39,542 nt of DNA from an uncultured Bacteroidaceae bacterium (lineage in GTDB: Bacteria; Bacteroidota; Bacteroidia; Bacteroidales; Bacteroidaceae). The stretch lies in contig CALNGU010000012.1 of NCBI GenBank assembly GCA_939800445.1, positions 1 to 39,542 on the forward strand, in the 5' to 3' direction. Positions 18,139 through 27,235 of this stretch are shown one piece after another. Numbering within the stretch: the first letter of the stretch is position 1; each line of letters starts with the position of its first letter. The position numbers and the translations under genes are program-made. The notes under the pieces are model-generated. The model did not search any database, had not been told where the DNA came from, and saw nothing but the letters and a program-made list of their open reading frames with translations.

Positions 18139-19020
18139 ATGATAAGACAATTTGTAGCTATCGCGCTCGCACTCGCCGTCTGCGTGCCGCTCGCAGCAAG
18201 AGACAAGAAAAAAGGCGGCAAGGAAAAGGCGACGACATTCGTCCTCGCCAACCGCTCGGACTCCCTCGCGTTCTGCCTCGGCTATGCCAACGGGGGAATG
18301 GTGCTGAAGCAACGCCTCGCGGCTGACTTCGATTTGGACTCGACACACTATGACGCATTCGTCAAAGGGCTTGCCAAGGGGGCTGAATGCTATGACATGG
18401 ACGACGTGGCCGAGGCTCTCGGCTTCTACCACGGGTTGCTCGTGCGCAAGGAACGCATGGAGGAAGTGATGCGCCCGATGCTCGAGGCTGACTCGACGCT
18501 GGCCATCAACCGCCCGCTGTTCCTCGACGTGCTTGAGGCCTCATTCCTCAACGACAGCCTCCAGATGTCGCAAGCGCAGGTCGGCGACTACATGACATCA
18601 CTCCAGAAGGAACTGCAAACCAAAGCGTTGGAAAAACAAAAGGCCGACAATGCCGCTTTCCTGGCAGACAACGCCAAGCGCGACAGCGTCGTCACCACCG
18701 ACTCGGGACTGCAATACAAAGTGCTCGTGGCAGGCAAGGGCAAGGTCGCGTCGATGAACAGCAAGGTCAAAGTCAACTACCGTGGCACGACCATCGACGG
18801 CGTGGAATTTGACAGTTCCTACAAGCGCGGCGTCCCGGCAGAGTTCACTCCCGGACAGGTCATCAAAGGCTGGACCGAGGCACTCATGATGATGCCCGCC
18901 GGGTCTAAGTGGATGCTCTACATCCCCTACGACCTCGCCTACGGTGAGCGCGGTGCAGGACCGATAAAACCCTACTCGACGCTCATCTTCGAGTTGGAAG
19001 TACTGGAGGTGGAGGACTGA
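18139..19020 (+). CDS. FKBP-type peptidyl-prolyl cis-trans isomerase, exported
   Basis: A 293-residue periplasmic or envelope folding helper. The signal peptide is at about 1-20 (ALALAVCVPLAA). An N-terminal helical region typical of FkpA/Mip proteins (about 35-180) is followed by a C-terminal FKBP domain (about 185-293) with VKVNYRGTTIDGVEFDSS, FTPGQVIKGWTEAL and YIPYDLAYGERGAG, the usual active-site lining. It catalyses proline isomerisation during folding of exported proteins. The start at 18139 was preferred to longer readings because it begins with a signal peptide and follows a promoter box at 18096. Single-gene transcript ending at 19054-19086. Confidence 0.93.
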   Translation: MIRQFVAIALALAVCVPLAARDKKKGGKEKATTFVLANRSDSLAFCLGYANGGMVLKQRLAADFDLDSTHYDAFVKGLAKGAECYDMDDVAEALGFYHGLLVRKERMEEVMRPMLEADSTLAINRPLFLDVLEASFLNDSLQMSQAQVGDYMTSLQKELQTKALEKQKADNAAFLADNAKRDSVVTTDSGLQYKVLVAGKGKVASMNSKVKVNYRGTTIDGVEFDSSYKRGVPAEFTPGQVIKGWTEALMMMPAGSKWMLYIPYDLAYGERGAGPIKPYSTLIFELEVLEVED

Positions 19021-19053
19021 CCAGCCAGCCACATCCACAAAGACAAGCATGAG

Positions 19054-19086
19054 AAGCGTCCGCCCCTGACCGTGGCGGACGCTTTT
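19054..19086 (+). terminator. Terminator of the FKBP gene
   Basis: AAGCGTCCGCC (19054-19064) pairs with GGCGGACGCTT (19074-19084), ending in a TTTT run. A classical intrinsic terminator 33 bp after the stop codon. Confidence 0.85.
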
Positions 19087-19135
19087 AGTTCCACGCGCCA
19101 TGGCACGCTATACACAATGACAGGAGTGGGAGAAA

Positions 19136-19500
19136 TCAGTTGTCACGGTTGATGAGGTTAACGACAACCTTGACCATCACATCCTTTTCCTTCACTGACG
19201 AATACAGGTTTTGCCCTGCGAATGTCTGGTAGATTTGAGCTATTGAGTTCTTGAACCATCAAGACTGTAGAACGCAACACGCTGCTTCACCCCATCAACA
19301 CGCAAAAAATGCGTGTTGTTCTCCACGTCTAATTCATGGTCAGAAAAGACGTTGTTTATGTGCTTCCTTATCGTCTTCTCATCCCTGTCAAACAATTCCG
19401 ACATCTGATTTGCCGAAAGCCACACGGTCTCCTCCTCCAGCCTCACCTCAAGGTGGGTCTGTCCGTCGTTGGTCTGGTAAATAACTATCCTGTCATCCAT
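19136..19500 (-). pseudogene. RhuM-family gene remnant with internal deletion
   Basis: The ATG at 19500 opens a RhuM-type N-terminus: VWLSANQMSELFDRDEKTIRKHINNVF and HFLRVDGVKQRVAFYSLDG are typical of this family's DNA-binding-like region. The reading frame stops at 19240 after about 86 residues, whereas the family is normally over 300. In another frame the next 115 bp encode AQIYQTFAGQNLYSSVKEK, resembling the RhuM/Fic C-terminal region before the Fic motif, then an unrelated end stopping at 19136. So the middle has been deleted out of frame. RhuM and Fic/Doc genes are commonly carried on mobile or toxin-antitoxin islands. A decayed gene is the best reading. Confidence 0.7.
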
Positions 19501-19556
19501 AGCAATATGCGCCGCGCTCAAAAGCGGCAAGGGCAAATATAGTGAATCGCGCCGAC

Positions 19557-19644
19557 AGCACCGTATGTAAACGCCAACAGCATCTCATGCCAGCGTCAAC
19601 GGCATCAGATGCCGTCGGCAAAAGCATCGTATGCCACGCCCCCG
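19557..19644. repeat. 22-bp palindromic-core array, cluster C
   Basis: Four units start at 19557, 19579, 19601 and 19623, all spaced exactly 22 bp, with cores AGCACCGTATGTA, AGCATCTCATGCC, GGCATCAGATGCC and AGCATCGTATGCC. The three central bases of the core vary (CCG/CTC/CAG/CGT) while the ATGCC half is kept in three of four units. The array lies between the RhuM remnant and the tamL stop codon at 19652. Confidence 0.85.
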
Positions 19645-19651
19645 CCATCCG

Positions 19652-21973
19652 TCAGAACGGGTAGCCGATCGCGAAGTGGAAGCCCAGCCCCTTGCGGAAG
19701 CTGGTGATGTTGTAGTAGCCGCTCCGTCCCGTGTCGTAGGGCGCGTGCAGCCCTATGCCCATGTCCAGGCGCAGCACCAGGATGTCGAGGTCATAGCGCA
19801 GGCCGATGCCCGTACCGAGGGCGATGTTGTCGTAGAAATCCTTGAGCGTGAACTCCGCACCCGGGCGTGCCGCGTCCGCACGGACGAGCCACACGTTGCC
19901 CGCATCGAGGAACACCGCCCCGTGCAAGTCACCAAAGATGTTGAAACGCCACTCGACGTTGGCCTCAAGCTTGATGTCGCCGGTCTGGTCGATGTACGAA
20001 TACTGGTTGCTCTCGTCGGCATGGTAACGCCCGGGGCCTATGGAACGGATGGTGAATGCACGGATGCTGTTGGCACCACCGACATAGAACTGTTCGCTGT
20101 AGGGCACCACGCTCGCGTTGCCGTATGCATAGGCTATGCCACCCATCACACGGGCGGCTATGGACTGGCGGCGGCTGATGCGGTAGGTGTAACGCAGCTC
20201 GGTGTTCAGCTTGGCAAACTGCGAGAACGGGTTGCCGAAGAGGTTTTTGTTCTCCTCCCCGAAGCCCTTGCCCGCCATCGCGTAGAAGCACGACAGGAGG
20301 TTGCCCGACGACGTCACCGAGGTCTGCCACCAGATCTGACCCCTCTTGCGCAGGGATGAGTTGTCGTAGGTGTAGGTGTAGCTCATCGACGGGATGAATT
20401 GGTCTTTCAGACTGAGGTACAATGCAGGATTGGCACCCGTGATAGAATCAAAACGCGCCGTCGTCTTTTGCAGCAAGTTGAAGTCCAGCTTGAAAGGCGT
20501 GATGCTGTGCTGGTGCAGGGCGTTGGGGCGGAATTTATACTCGGCACCACCGCCAAGCGTCAGCAGTTTGAAGAAGCTCGCGCGGTTGGTCTGGTCGGCG
20601 TAGAGGTGGTATTTGGTCGATGCCGGATAGTCGAAGTCGCGGTGGAGCATCCTCGGGAATATGACCCTCGGGAACTCAAGCGAGAGGTCTATGCCAAACT
20701 CATAGGAGTTGACCGCCTGCCCCTTCTCACGCACGTTGGTCTGCCATTCATACGCGCCATTGAGGGTCAACGAGAGACGCTCGCCGCCACCGAAGACATT
20801 CTTGCGCGACACGCTGAACGACGCTCCAGGGCCGAGGTAGTTGTTGCTCTTCGACTTGACGTTCATCTCAAACTCACCGTTGAGCGGGTAATCGTAGGAG
20901 GCGTTTATGACGCGGTTCAGCGTGTTTCCCGTCGAGTCCTCGGGGATGTACTGCAACTCGGTGTAGCGGAAGATGCCGAGACGGCCGAGTGCCTCCTGCG
21001 TCTTCTGCTGTGTGAACTGCGAGTAGGTGTCGCCCCGCTTGTCCTTGATTTTGGAGTAAAGGATGGAAGGCCGCACGCGCAGCTTGCCCTCATAGTGTAT
21101 CACCATGTCCTCATAGGTAATCGAGTCGGTCGGCTCCTCGTTGTTGTAGCCGCGCAGGTTGACGGTCAGTCCGCCGACTTTCCACTTGCGCTTGACCATG
21201 TCGTTCAGTCCGGCCTTGGGGACAACCTTCAGCGCGATGTTCCCGGGACTTTGGAGCGTGTCGCCCAGGAAGGTGATGTAGCTTGGCACGAAATAGAAGT
21301 AACCACGGCTGCGGAATATCGTGCTTATCCTCTGACGCTCCTCGTCCAGCTTGAGGACACTGAACTGATCGCCCGGCTTGAGCTTGCTCCAGCGCATGGT
21401 CCTGCGGATGAGACTGTCGGCCTCGGGACGGAAACCTGCGTATATCACCGTGTCGAGGCGGTAGCTGTGCCCCATCTGCACACGATAGCCGACTTTGCTC
21501 TTCCTGTCGTTCTTCCTGTCAGGCACAATCTCGTGCGTCACACGTCCGTTGAAATAGCCGTAGTCATGCAAGAGATTGGTCGCGGCCGCCGACCTCATCT
21601 CGGGATTGACTGATGACAGGAGCACCGGCGGGGTAGCAAATCGGTCGAATATCCATTTGCCCAGCTTCTTGTCTGCGTTGATAAATTTATTGTACAGGAA
21701 CAAACGGAACGGAGGCCAAGGCCATGTCATCCGCGATGAACCGAATATCGAGCCGTTGGGTTTCTGCTTGAGCGCGGCATTCACCTCGTCGAGCGCATCG
21801 GCCGCGCCGTCCGTGCCGTCATTGTCAACCACCACAGTCTTTTTCATGCCGGTGTAGAGGATTTCACCCTCAGGCAGATTGCTGGTGGTCGAGCATGACA
21901 CGAGCCACAGCACGAGTGCCATGACCGCGACGGTGGTGAGCGGCGTGCGGTTATTTCCTATTCTCCTGCCCAT
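19652..21973 (-). CDS. tamL: TamL: lipoprotein BamA/TamA-family outer-membrane protein
   Basis: A 773-residue Omp85-superfamily protein. The N-terminus is a lipoprotein signal (lipobox LVSC, Cys27). POTRA-like domains follow (about 100-420; for example GHSYRLDTVIYAGFRPEADSLIRR) and then a C-terminal 16-stranded barrel with Omp85 motifs such as YVGGANSIRAFTIRSIGPG and the last strand ending FHFAIGYPF. In Bacteroidota the TamA partner of TamB is a lipoprotein of this type, called TamL, working in envelope biogenesis. Its ATG overlaps the end of tamB by 23 bp, so the two are co-transcribed and probably coupled. Confidence 0.9.
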   Translation of the reverse strand: MGRRIGNNRTPLTTVAVMALVLWLVSCSTTSNLPEGEILYTGMKKTVVVDNDGTDGAADALDEVNAALKQKPNGSIFGSSRMTWPWPPFRLFLYNKFINADKKLGKWIFDRFATPPVLLSSVNPEMRSAAATNLLHDYGYFNGRVTHEIVPDRKNDRKSKVGYRVQMGHSYRLDTVIYAGFRPEADSLIRRTMRWSKLKPGDQFSVLKLDEERQRISTIFRSRGYFYFVPSYITFLGDTLQSPGNIALKVVPKAGLNDMVKRKWKVGGLTVNLRGYNNEEPTDSITYEDMVIHYEGKLRVRPSILYSKIKDKRGDTYSQFTQQKTQEALGRLGIFRYTELQYIPEDSTGNTLNRVINASYDYPLNGEFEMNVKSKSNNYLGPGASFSVSRKNVFGGGERLSLTLNGAYEWQTNVREKGQAVNSYEFGIDLSLEFPRVIFPRMLHRDFDYPASTKYHLYADQTNRASFFKLLTLGGGAEYKFRPNALHQHSITPFKLDFNLLQKTTARFDSITGANPALYLSLKDQFIPSMSYTYTYDNSSLRKRGQIWWQTSVTSSGNLLSCFYAMAGKGFGEENKNLFGNPFSQFAKLNTELRYTYRISRRQSIAARVMGGIAYAYGNASVVPYSEQFYVGGANSIRAFTIRSIGPGRYHADESNQYSYIDQTGDIKLEANVEWRFNIFGDLHGAVFLDAGNVWLVRADAARPGAEFTLKDFYDNIALGTGIGLRYDLDILVLRLDMGIGLHAPYDTGRSGYYNITSFRKGLGFHFAIGYPF

Positions 21974-24900
21974 TGTCCTTGTCTATTGGTTTCTTGCGTT
22001 TGAAGGTGAACAGTTCACTCAGCTTCAACATCTTTTTGCGCAGCACGATGCCTGCGCCCGTCTCCGTTATCTCGCCCTCGAGCACGCTTTCATAATTCTT
22101 GTTGTGGAAGAGCTTGACGTAGCGCGTCCCCGAGTTGTCAAGGCGGTACTCGACCGAGATGTTGTCGATGAACGACTCCTTGTTTGACTGCGCCGCATCG
22201 CCGCCCGTCGAGATCGTACCCCCGATTACGATGTTGAAACGGTCGTTGAGGAATCGTTTGGAAATCTTGTAGGAGATGTCCATGTTGTCGAAACCTTCAT
22301 CGCCATTCGGGTTCTCCATGCCAAGGCTCAGGTCCACGGCCTTTATCTTTCCCGCCGCGCTCGATATTTCCTTTTGCAGCAGGCTGTTGAGTGCGCTGCC
22401 CATATTAAGGTTCATGTCAGTGCCGCCACCGCTGCCTATGTACATACCAGTCACCATCATCGTGAGAGGCATCGTGCGCCGCTCGTCCTCCCCGGTTGCC
22501 GCGAGGGTGTTTTGTACGTCGGCATCCTGCGGGGCTGCGATGTCAAACGAAAGGCCAAGGTCCTCAAGCGTGTTGTATATATTGACGCTCAGCTCGAAGT
22601 CCACCTTGCGCGAGCCTTCACCGTTGCTGTTGGCCACGTCGGTGCGGACTTTCTTGATGGCAGTCAGGTTCATCGTCGGATTGAGGATGTTGCCCGTCCA
22701 ATCGACATAGCTCCCATCCTTCACAGAGAAGTCGGCAATGTTGACCAACGGCAGGGAGTAGCTGATGTTGCCCCCCGTGAAAGTGTAGCGACCGGTGAGG
22801 CTCAGGTCGCCCTGCGCCGTATACTGCATCGACAAGTCACCGCCCCCGACGACTTCCACGCGGTTTTTGCCGTCCTGGCTCAGGTCTATGTTAACGGCGG
22901 CGGTGGGGTCTATCGAGACGTTGAGCAGCATATCCATGCCCGTGATCGGGATTGGCTTTATCTCGATGTCCTTGTAGGTGGTCGTGTCATTGAAGTTTGT
23001 GAACGTCACGGTCTCACCCAGCCTGTCCTGCACAGTGAGCGACGACTCTTTCATTATATACGTCAGGTTGGTGTTGCCGAGCAGCTTGGCATAGCCTCGC
23101 ACCTTCAGGTCATCGAGAGTGCCTGTCACGCCTATGGCAGCGTCTATGAACGCTTTGCCATAGACCAGCGACTGCTTCGTCTTCCTGGCATTGAGCAATT
23201 CATAATCTGAGGCCATGAATTGCAGGTCAGTCCCTATGGCGGCGAGGTCGGAAAAATCCACGCTGCCGTTTATAGTGAACGGATTGTCAGTCCGCGTCAG
23301 CAGGGCAAAGCGGTCAAACGCCAGACGGCTGTCCTTGACCACAAGCGGGCGGTTGTCCAGACGAATCTTGGTGCCGGCCTGCACGATGAAGACCGAGGCA
23401 TCGTTGAACGACACATTGCCATTCAGCACCGGCTGCATGAAAGTGCCTCCCAGCCTCATCTCGCCGTTCAACTTGCCGTCGATGGTCAGGAAGTCAGGCG
23501 GCAGGAAGGGGTTTGCCACGCTCAGGGGCAAGTCCGTCAGCTTCATGCGGTAGGATATGGCATCCTTGTCCGACTCATATTTCCCGCCCACCGACAAGAC
23601 CTCATCGCCGTTGACCCCGAGCCTGAGGTTCATGATTTGCTTTGTCTCGCCAAAGGGGACGTAACCCGCTTTTATGGAGAAGTCGGCCACCGGGCGTTTC
23701 TCGTAGACGAAATCATCCACCGTCGCATCACACGACAACGAGAACGTGCGCCGCAGCGGCGTGTAGGAGACATCTGCCGACACGATGCCCGAGATGTCGG
23801 GCAACATGGGCAGGAGCGTGCGTATGTCGGCCAGGTCTATGCCCGTCAACGAGGCGGTCAATTGGTTGTGTCCCTTCTTTGTCGTGGTGTTGCGCAAGCC
23901 GAGCCCCATGCCTTTGTCGTCGAGGAACGACACGTCGGCATAGATGTTTTTGTCACGGCCAAGCAAGACATAGTTGCTGTCATTCAAGTGGAACGTGCGG
24001 AAAAGGAACACAGGGTCGGCGGGGAAGAACGACATCTTGATGCCATCCCTCACAAACTCGCCCTTGCAACCGAGGTAGACGCCCCGCTCGCCTTGCCTGT
24101 CGTACATATCGATGAGCAAGTCGGCCGAGCGGTTGGTGATTTCGCCCTTGAGGGAGACACCCGTCACATAGTCGGCCATGGTCTGGCTGTTCGCCACGTT
24201 GAGACGGTAGCGGATGCTCGTCGAGTCTTGCACAAACCACATATAGGCACTGTCCAGACGGATGGAGTCCACGCCTATGGTGCGCAGTGCCAGGTCGCCC
24301 GCCACGCCGCGCACCGGGTGGGTGGCGACACGGATGCGCGTCTGCCCCACGTTGACACCCATCATTTTGAGGTAATTGGCGAATGGATTGTCGTTGTCCG
24401 CCCGCAACTCCAAACGGAGGTCGGGCAGGTAGGCCTTGAGCTTGTCATAGTTGAGGGCGTGCTCCTTGAGCTGTTCACCCAGCTTGTCCGTGAACGTCTG
24501 GAGCATCCCCGCCAGCTGCGTCGCCCCGTTGTCGCCCCTGAGGGTGAGTGTCATGTCGCCGGCACTCATCTGCGCACGCGCAGCACCCGTGTTGGTGTAG
24601 GCCGAGAAACTGATGTCCTTGGGACGGGCAGCATTGCCGCCGAAATCAAGCACGACATCGCCGATGCGCCCCTCGATGTCGAGCATCTCGGCCATGTCGG
24701 TGGCAAGGTTGACCGCCACACGCACCGCGCCGGTACTTGCACTATCAGTGCCGAGGAGGTCGGCCAGCCCTATCTTGTCAACGTTCAACGCCAACGACAG
24801 GTCGCTGTGCCTCCTGCCGAGCGTCGCACGCAAGTCACTGTTCATCTCCAGCCAAGGGTTGAGAGTGGCAAGTTCCAGCCGCGCGTGCGAGCGGAACAGC

Positions 24901-26531
24901 GAACCGCTGACCTCGGTGCCGGACAAATCATAGGAGGAGTAGGCCAACCGCCCAATCCTTGCCATGAGCCGCGCCCTGCTGGCCTTGTCCATGGGGTCAA
25001 GCCCTTTGCCGCGCACAGCCAGGTCCATGCTGACGGGGGACATCTCCCCGATGTCAACGAAATGCCCCACGACGAGCGAATCAATGGACAGCTTGAGCGA
25101 ATAGCTGTTGTCCTCCAGCCCGTAGGTTGCATCCAGCCCCACCGTGCCTCCGCCGTCGGCCAGACGGACATCGGCCTTGCACTCACTGCCGCCGTAGGTG
25201 ACGTGCGAGTCAAGCGTCATCCCCGCCGGGATGTAGAATGCCGAGTCAGCCAGCCCCAATGCCGGCTTGACAAAGTCAAGAGCCCCCGTCCGCGCCTCCA
25301 GCCGCAGCCGCGCCGCACGCCTCACGCTGTCGAGCAGGCAATCAGCCTGCCCCTCGGCATGGAGTGTGACGGCATCGCGCCACCCGATGTCGAGGCGCGC
25401 CAGGTCAAGACTGTCCAGCGTGCCTCCGAGATTGACATCCACCGTCACGGGATGGCGCGGGATCTGCCCGTGCAGCTTGCCCGTGAAGCACTCTATGTCT
25501 GCAGGCGCGACGCTCACCGCCGCATCGAGGCTCACCGCCCCCTCCGGCACCGAGTCGAGGAGACCCCACCCGGCAGAGGCGTTGATGTCGATGGACGAAG
25601 CCGCCGTGCGCAGTCCAAGTCCTTTGACATAGATGTTACGGTCGTCCGACTCCACCCTGCCACCGCCTGCCACGATGGCGAGGCCGCACTTCTCACGCGC
25701 GGCTATGCCCGTCAGGACGGCACGGAGCGACGACGGGGCATAGACGGCCGAATCGACCTCAAGCGACACCCCATCGGCCAGCAAGTCCGACGGGTTGAAC
25801 ACGCCCGGAGTCTCCGCCCCTCCCGTGTTGAGACCAAACCGTCCACCCTCCAGCCTGAAATGCCGCAGGCTGTAGCTCTGCTTGCCGAGGTCGGCGACAC
25901 AGTCCTCCACCACGGCACGGTCGAGCCCCGAGGTCATCGACATCGTGTCGAGCGGCATCGACAGTGCGAATGCCACATTCTCGATGTTGACCCTCCTGAC
26001 CTCGACCACCCAATCAAGCGGCGTGGACGGAGTGGTGTCGGCCGCCGCAGTGTCGGTTATGCACAGGTCGATGTCGGTGTCCAGCAGTTCGAGTTCATCA
26101 ACGATGACGCGCGAACCACGCAGGTCAACGCCGTGCGACTCCAGGCGCAGGTTGTCGATGTTGCCCTCGACGTGGTAGAAAGGTATGAGTGACTTGCTCT
26201 TGACCCGTGCGCCGTGCAGCTCGACGGCATCGACCTCGATGCACTGGCGCAGCAGGGGAGCAAGCGGAATGTCTACCACCAACTCGCGGACATAGAGTAC
26301 CGTGTCGGTCGCGTCACGGACATAAGCGTCCGCCACCACGAGCGACAGCGGAAACCTCAAGGCGACGCGCCCCACGCTCACGTCCATGCCGAGCGTGCTG
26401 GCGGCATAGGCGGCAGCTTTGTCCTTGGCAAAACGCTGCACGGGCGGCAGGTAGACCAGCAGCAACGCGAGCAGCACCAGCACCACCGGGAGCAGTGCCA
26501 GGGCAATCACCCATTTCTTCCACCTTTTCAT
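21951..26531 (-). CDS. tamB: TamB: translocation and assembly module protein
   Basis: A very large AsmA-like bridging protein, 1526 residues from the ATG at 26531 (a TTG at 26549 would add six residues). One N-terminal membrane anchor (about 8-28, WVIALALLPVVLVLLALLLVY) is followed by a long periplasmic beta-groove of repeating amphipathic strands. The C-terminal TamB/DUF490 domain (about 1080-1500) contains the typical phrases LTGRYTFTGGNISYSLP, SVEYRLDNSGTRYVKLFHNKNYES and EGEITETGAGIVLRKK. It spans the periplasm and works with TamL in moving lipids or assembling outer-membrane proteins. Followed by tamL with overlap. A TTAATTTG sequence (minus, 26563-26556) is a weak candidate promoter box. 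Confidence 0.93.
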   Translation of the reverse strand: MKRWKKWVIALALLPVVLVLLALLLVYLPPVQRFAKDKAAAYAASTLGMDVSVGRVALRFPLSLVVADAYVRDATDTVLYVRELVVDIPLAPLLRQCIEVDAVELHGARVKSKSLIPFYHVEGNIDNLRLESHGVDLRGSRVIVDELELLDTDIDLCITDTAAADTTPSTPLDWVVEVRRVNIENVAFALSMPLDTMSMTSGLDRAVVEDCVADLGKQSYSLRHFRLEGGRFGLNTGGAETPGVFNPSDLLADGVSLEVDSAVYAPSSLRAVLTGIAAREKCGLAIVAGGGRVESDDRNIYVKGLGLRTAASSIDINASAGWGLLDSVPEGAVSLDAAVSVAPADIECFTGKLHGQIPRHPVTVDVNLGGTLDSLDLARLDIGWRDAVTLHAEGQADCLLDSVRRAARLRLEARTGALDFVKPALGLADSAFYIPAGMTLDSHVTYGGSECKADVRLADGGGTVGLDATYGLEDNSYSLKLSIDSLVVGHFVDIGEMSPVSMDLAVRGKGLDPMDKASRARLMARIGRLAYSSYDLSGTEVSGSLFRSHARLELATLNPWLEMNSDLRATLGRRHSDLSLALNVDKIGLADLLGTDSASTGAVRVAVNLATDMAEMLDIEGRIGDVVLDFGGNAARPKDISFSAYTNTGAARAQMSAGDMTLTLRGDNGATQLAGMLQTFTDKLGEQLKEHALNYDKLKAYLPDLRLELRADNDNPFANYLKMMGVNVGQTRIRVATHPVRGVAGDLALRTIGVDSIRLDSAYMWFVQDSTSIRYRLNVANSQTMADYVTGVSLKGEITNRSADLLIDMYDRQGERGVYLGCKGEFVRDGIKMSFFPADPVFLFRTFHLNDSNYVLLGRDKNIYADVSFLDDKGMGLGLRNTTTKKGHNQLTASLTGIDLADIRTLLPMLPDISGIVSADVSYTPLRRTFSLSCDATVDDFVYEKRPVADFSIKAGYVPFGETKQIMNLRLGVNGDEVLSVGGKYESDKDAISYRMKLTDLPLSVANPFLPPDFLTIDGKLNGEMRLGGTFMQPVLNGNVSFNDASVFIVQAGTKIRLDNRPLVVKDSRLAFDRFALLTRTDNPFTINGSVDFSDLAAIGTDLQFMASDYELLNARKTKQSLVYGKAFIDAAIGVTGTLDDLKVRGYAKLLGNTNLTYIMKESSLTVQDRLGETVTFTNFNDTTTYKDIEIKPIPITGMDMLLNVSIDPTAAVNIDLSQDGKNRVEVVGGGDLSMQYTAQGDLSLTGRYTFTGGNISYSLPLVNIADFSVKDGSYVDWTGNILNPTMNLTAIKKVRTDVANSNGEGSRKVDFELSVNIYNTLEDLGLSFDIAAPQDADVQNTLAATGEDERRTMPLTMMVTGMYIGSGGGTDMNLNMGSALNSLLQKEISSAAGKIKAVDLSLGMENPNGDEGFDNMDISYKISKRFLNDRFNIVIGGTISTGGDAAQSNKESFIDNISVEYRLDNSGTRYVKLFHNKNYESVLEGEITETGAGIVLRKKMLKLSELFTFKRKKPIDKDNGQENRK

Positions 26532-26679
26532 GACTGTGCGAGTTAGCAATGATGCAAATTAACACTTTTTTCATCGAATGTCTACCAACTTCCGCCGCAT
26601 AATTGTGACCCCGCCCCCGACCACGCACGCCTCATGGGGGCGGGGAAAAGCGGCAGCAACGCACGGAAACTTTATTTTT

Positions 26680-26763
26680 AGGTTGAAAATATATAAACGC
26701 AGCCTAAATCTACATATTTTTAACCTGCAATTATATAGATTTAGGCTAAAAATAGAGTTTACA
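26680..26763. repeat. AT-rich 21-bp periodic array (copy 2)
   Basis: Four units start at 26680 (AGGTTG), 26701 (AGCCTA), 26722 (AACCTG) and 26743 (AGGCTA), exactly 21 bp apart, with AT-rich filler such as AAAATATATAAA and TATATAGATTT. The cores are variants of TTTAGSCTAAA in alternating orientation and match the array at 143-205. It lies in the intergenic region between tamB and the structured RNA at 26981. The rest of 26532-26865 shows no gene. Confidence 0.78.
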
Positions 26764-26865
26764 TACCACCCAGGCAAGTTCACGCGAGATGTCATGAATG
26801 ATTTGACAAGATGCGGCGGCAACATTTAATGTGGCAATTGACGGCAAGGTTTGCCGCATTTTGCC

Positions 26866-26873
26866 TACATTTG
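26866..26873 (+). promoter_or_regulatory. -7 box upstream of structured RNA 1
   Basis: TACATTTG matches TAnnTTTG. A TTG at 26838-26840 is a possible -33 element but with 25 bp spacing, longer than usual. The transcript would start near 26880 and include the structured RNA, perhaps reading on into the outer-membrane barrel gene. Confidence 0.5.
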
Positions 26874-26980
26874 CAGCAAGTTTAACTTACAAAAACAGAG
26901 ATTACGAAACAGACATTGCGCTAAACCACACGGGAGCAGCCCCGCCGGCGGCGGAGCGTCCCGGATTGAGACGACGGGAA

Positions 26981-27189
26981 AGCGTTCTTGTCCATACTTA
27001 AAGGATACATATTGAGCTACGGCTCTTGTCCTGCAAACTCGAATACCGCCAACATTCAACCGCAAGGACAAGCAGACGGGGTTCACGTTCCCTTGGGAGC
27101 GTGAACTGTGCGTGCTTGTTTGCGGAGAGGTTACTTGGCGGTGCCTGAGTTTGGAATGAGCATGGACGGTTCCGCTCTTTTTCTTTTCC
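26981..27189 (+). ncRNA. 6S/Bacteroidales-1-like structured RNA 1
   Basis: A long rod of nested helices can be traced by eye. GTCCAT (26990) pairs with ATGGAC (27162-27167); CAAACTC (27034) with GAGTTTG (27147); ACCGCCAA (27045) with TTGGCGGT (27135); CCGCAA (27060) with TTGCGG (27120); AAGCA (27070) with TGCTT (27113); and GTTCACG (27081) with CGTGAAC (27100). An outer AGCG/CGCT stem is followed by the T-rich tract 27177-27188, like a terminator. The rod of about 200 nt resembles 6S-type RNAs. The 5' block TTGTCCATA...GGATA and the 3' block GCCTG...TTGGAAT recur in the second RNA at 36980. The Rfam family (Bacteroidales-1 or 6S) is my recollection, not tested. Confidence 0.6.
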
Positions 27190-27235
27190 AACAAACCAAC
27201 AAGACAACGTGAATCAATCAATTGTTATTCAAAGT

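Noticed and set aside
23220-26192. A 990-codon open frame on the plus strand opposite tamB
   Set aside because: It lies fully antisense to tamB, which has clear family motifs; the long frame follows from GC-rich codon bias and its translation is low-complexity, rich in R, H, V and Q, with no domain.
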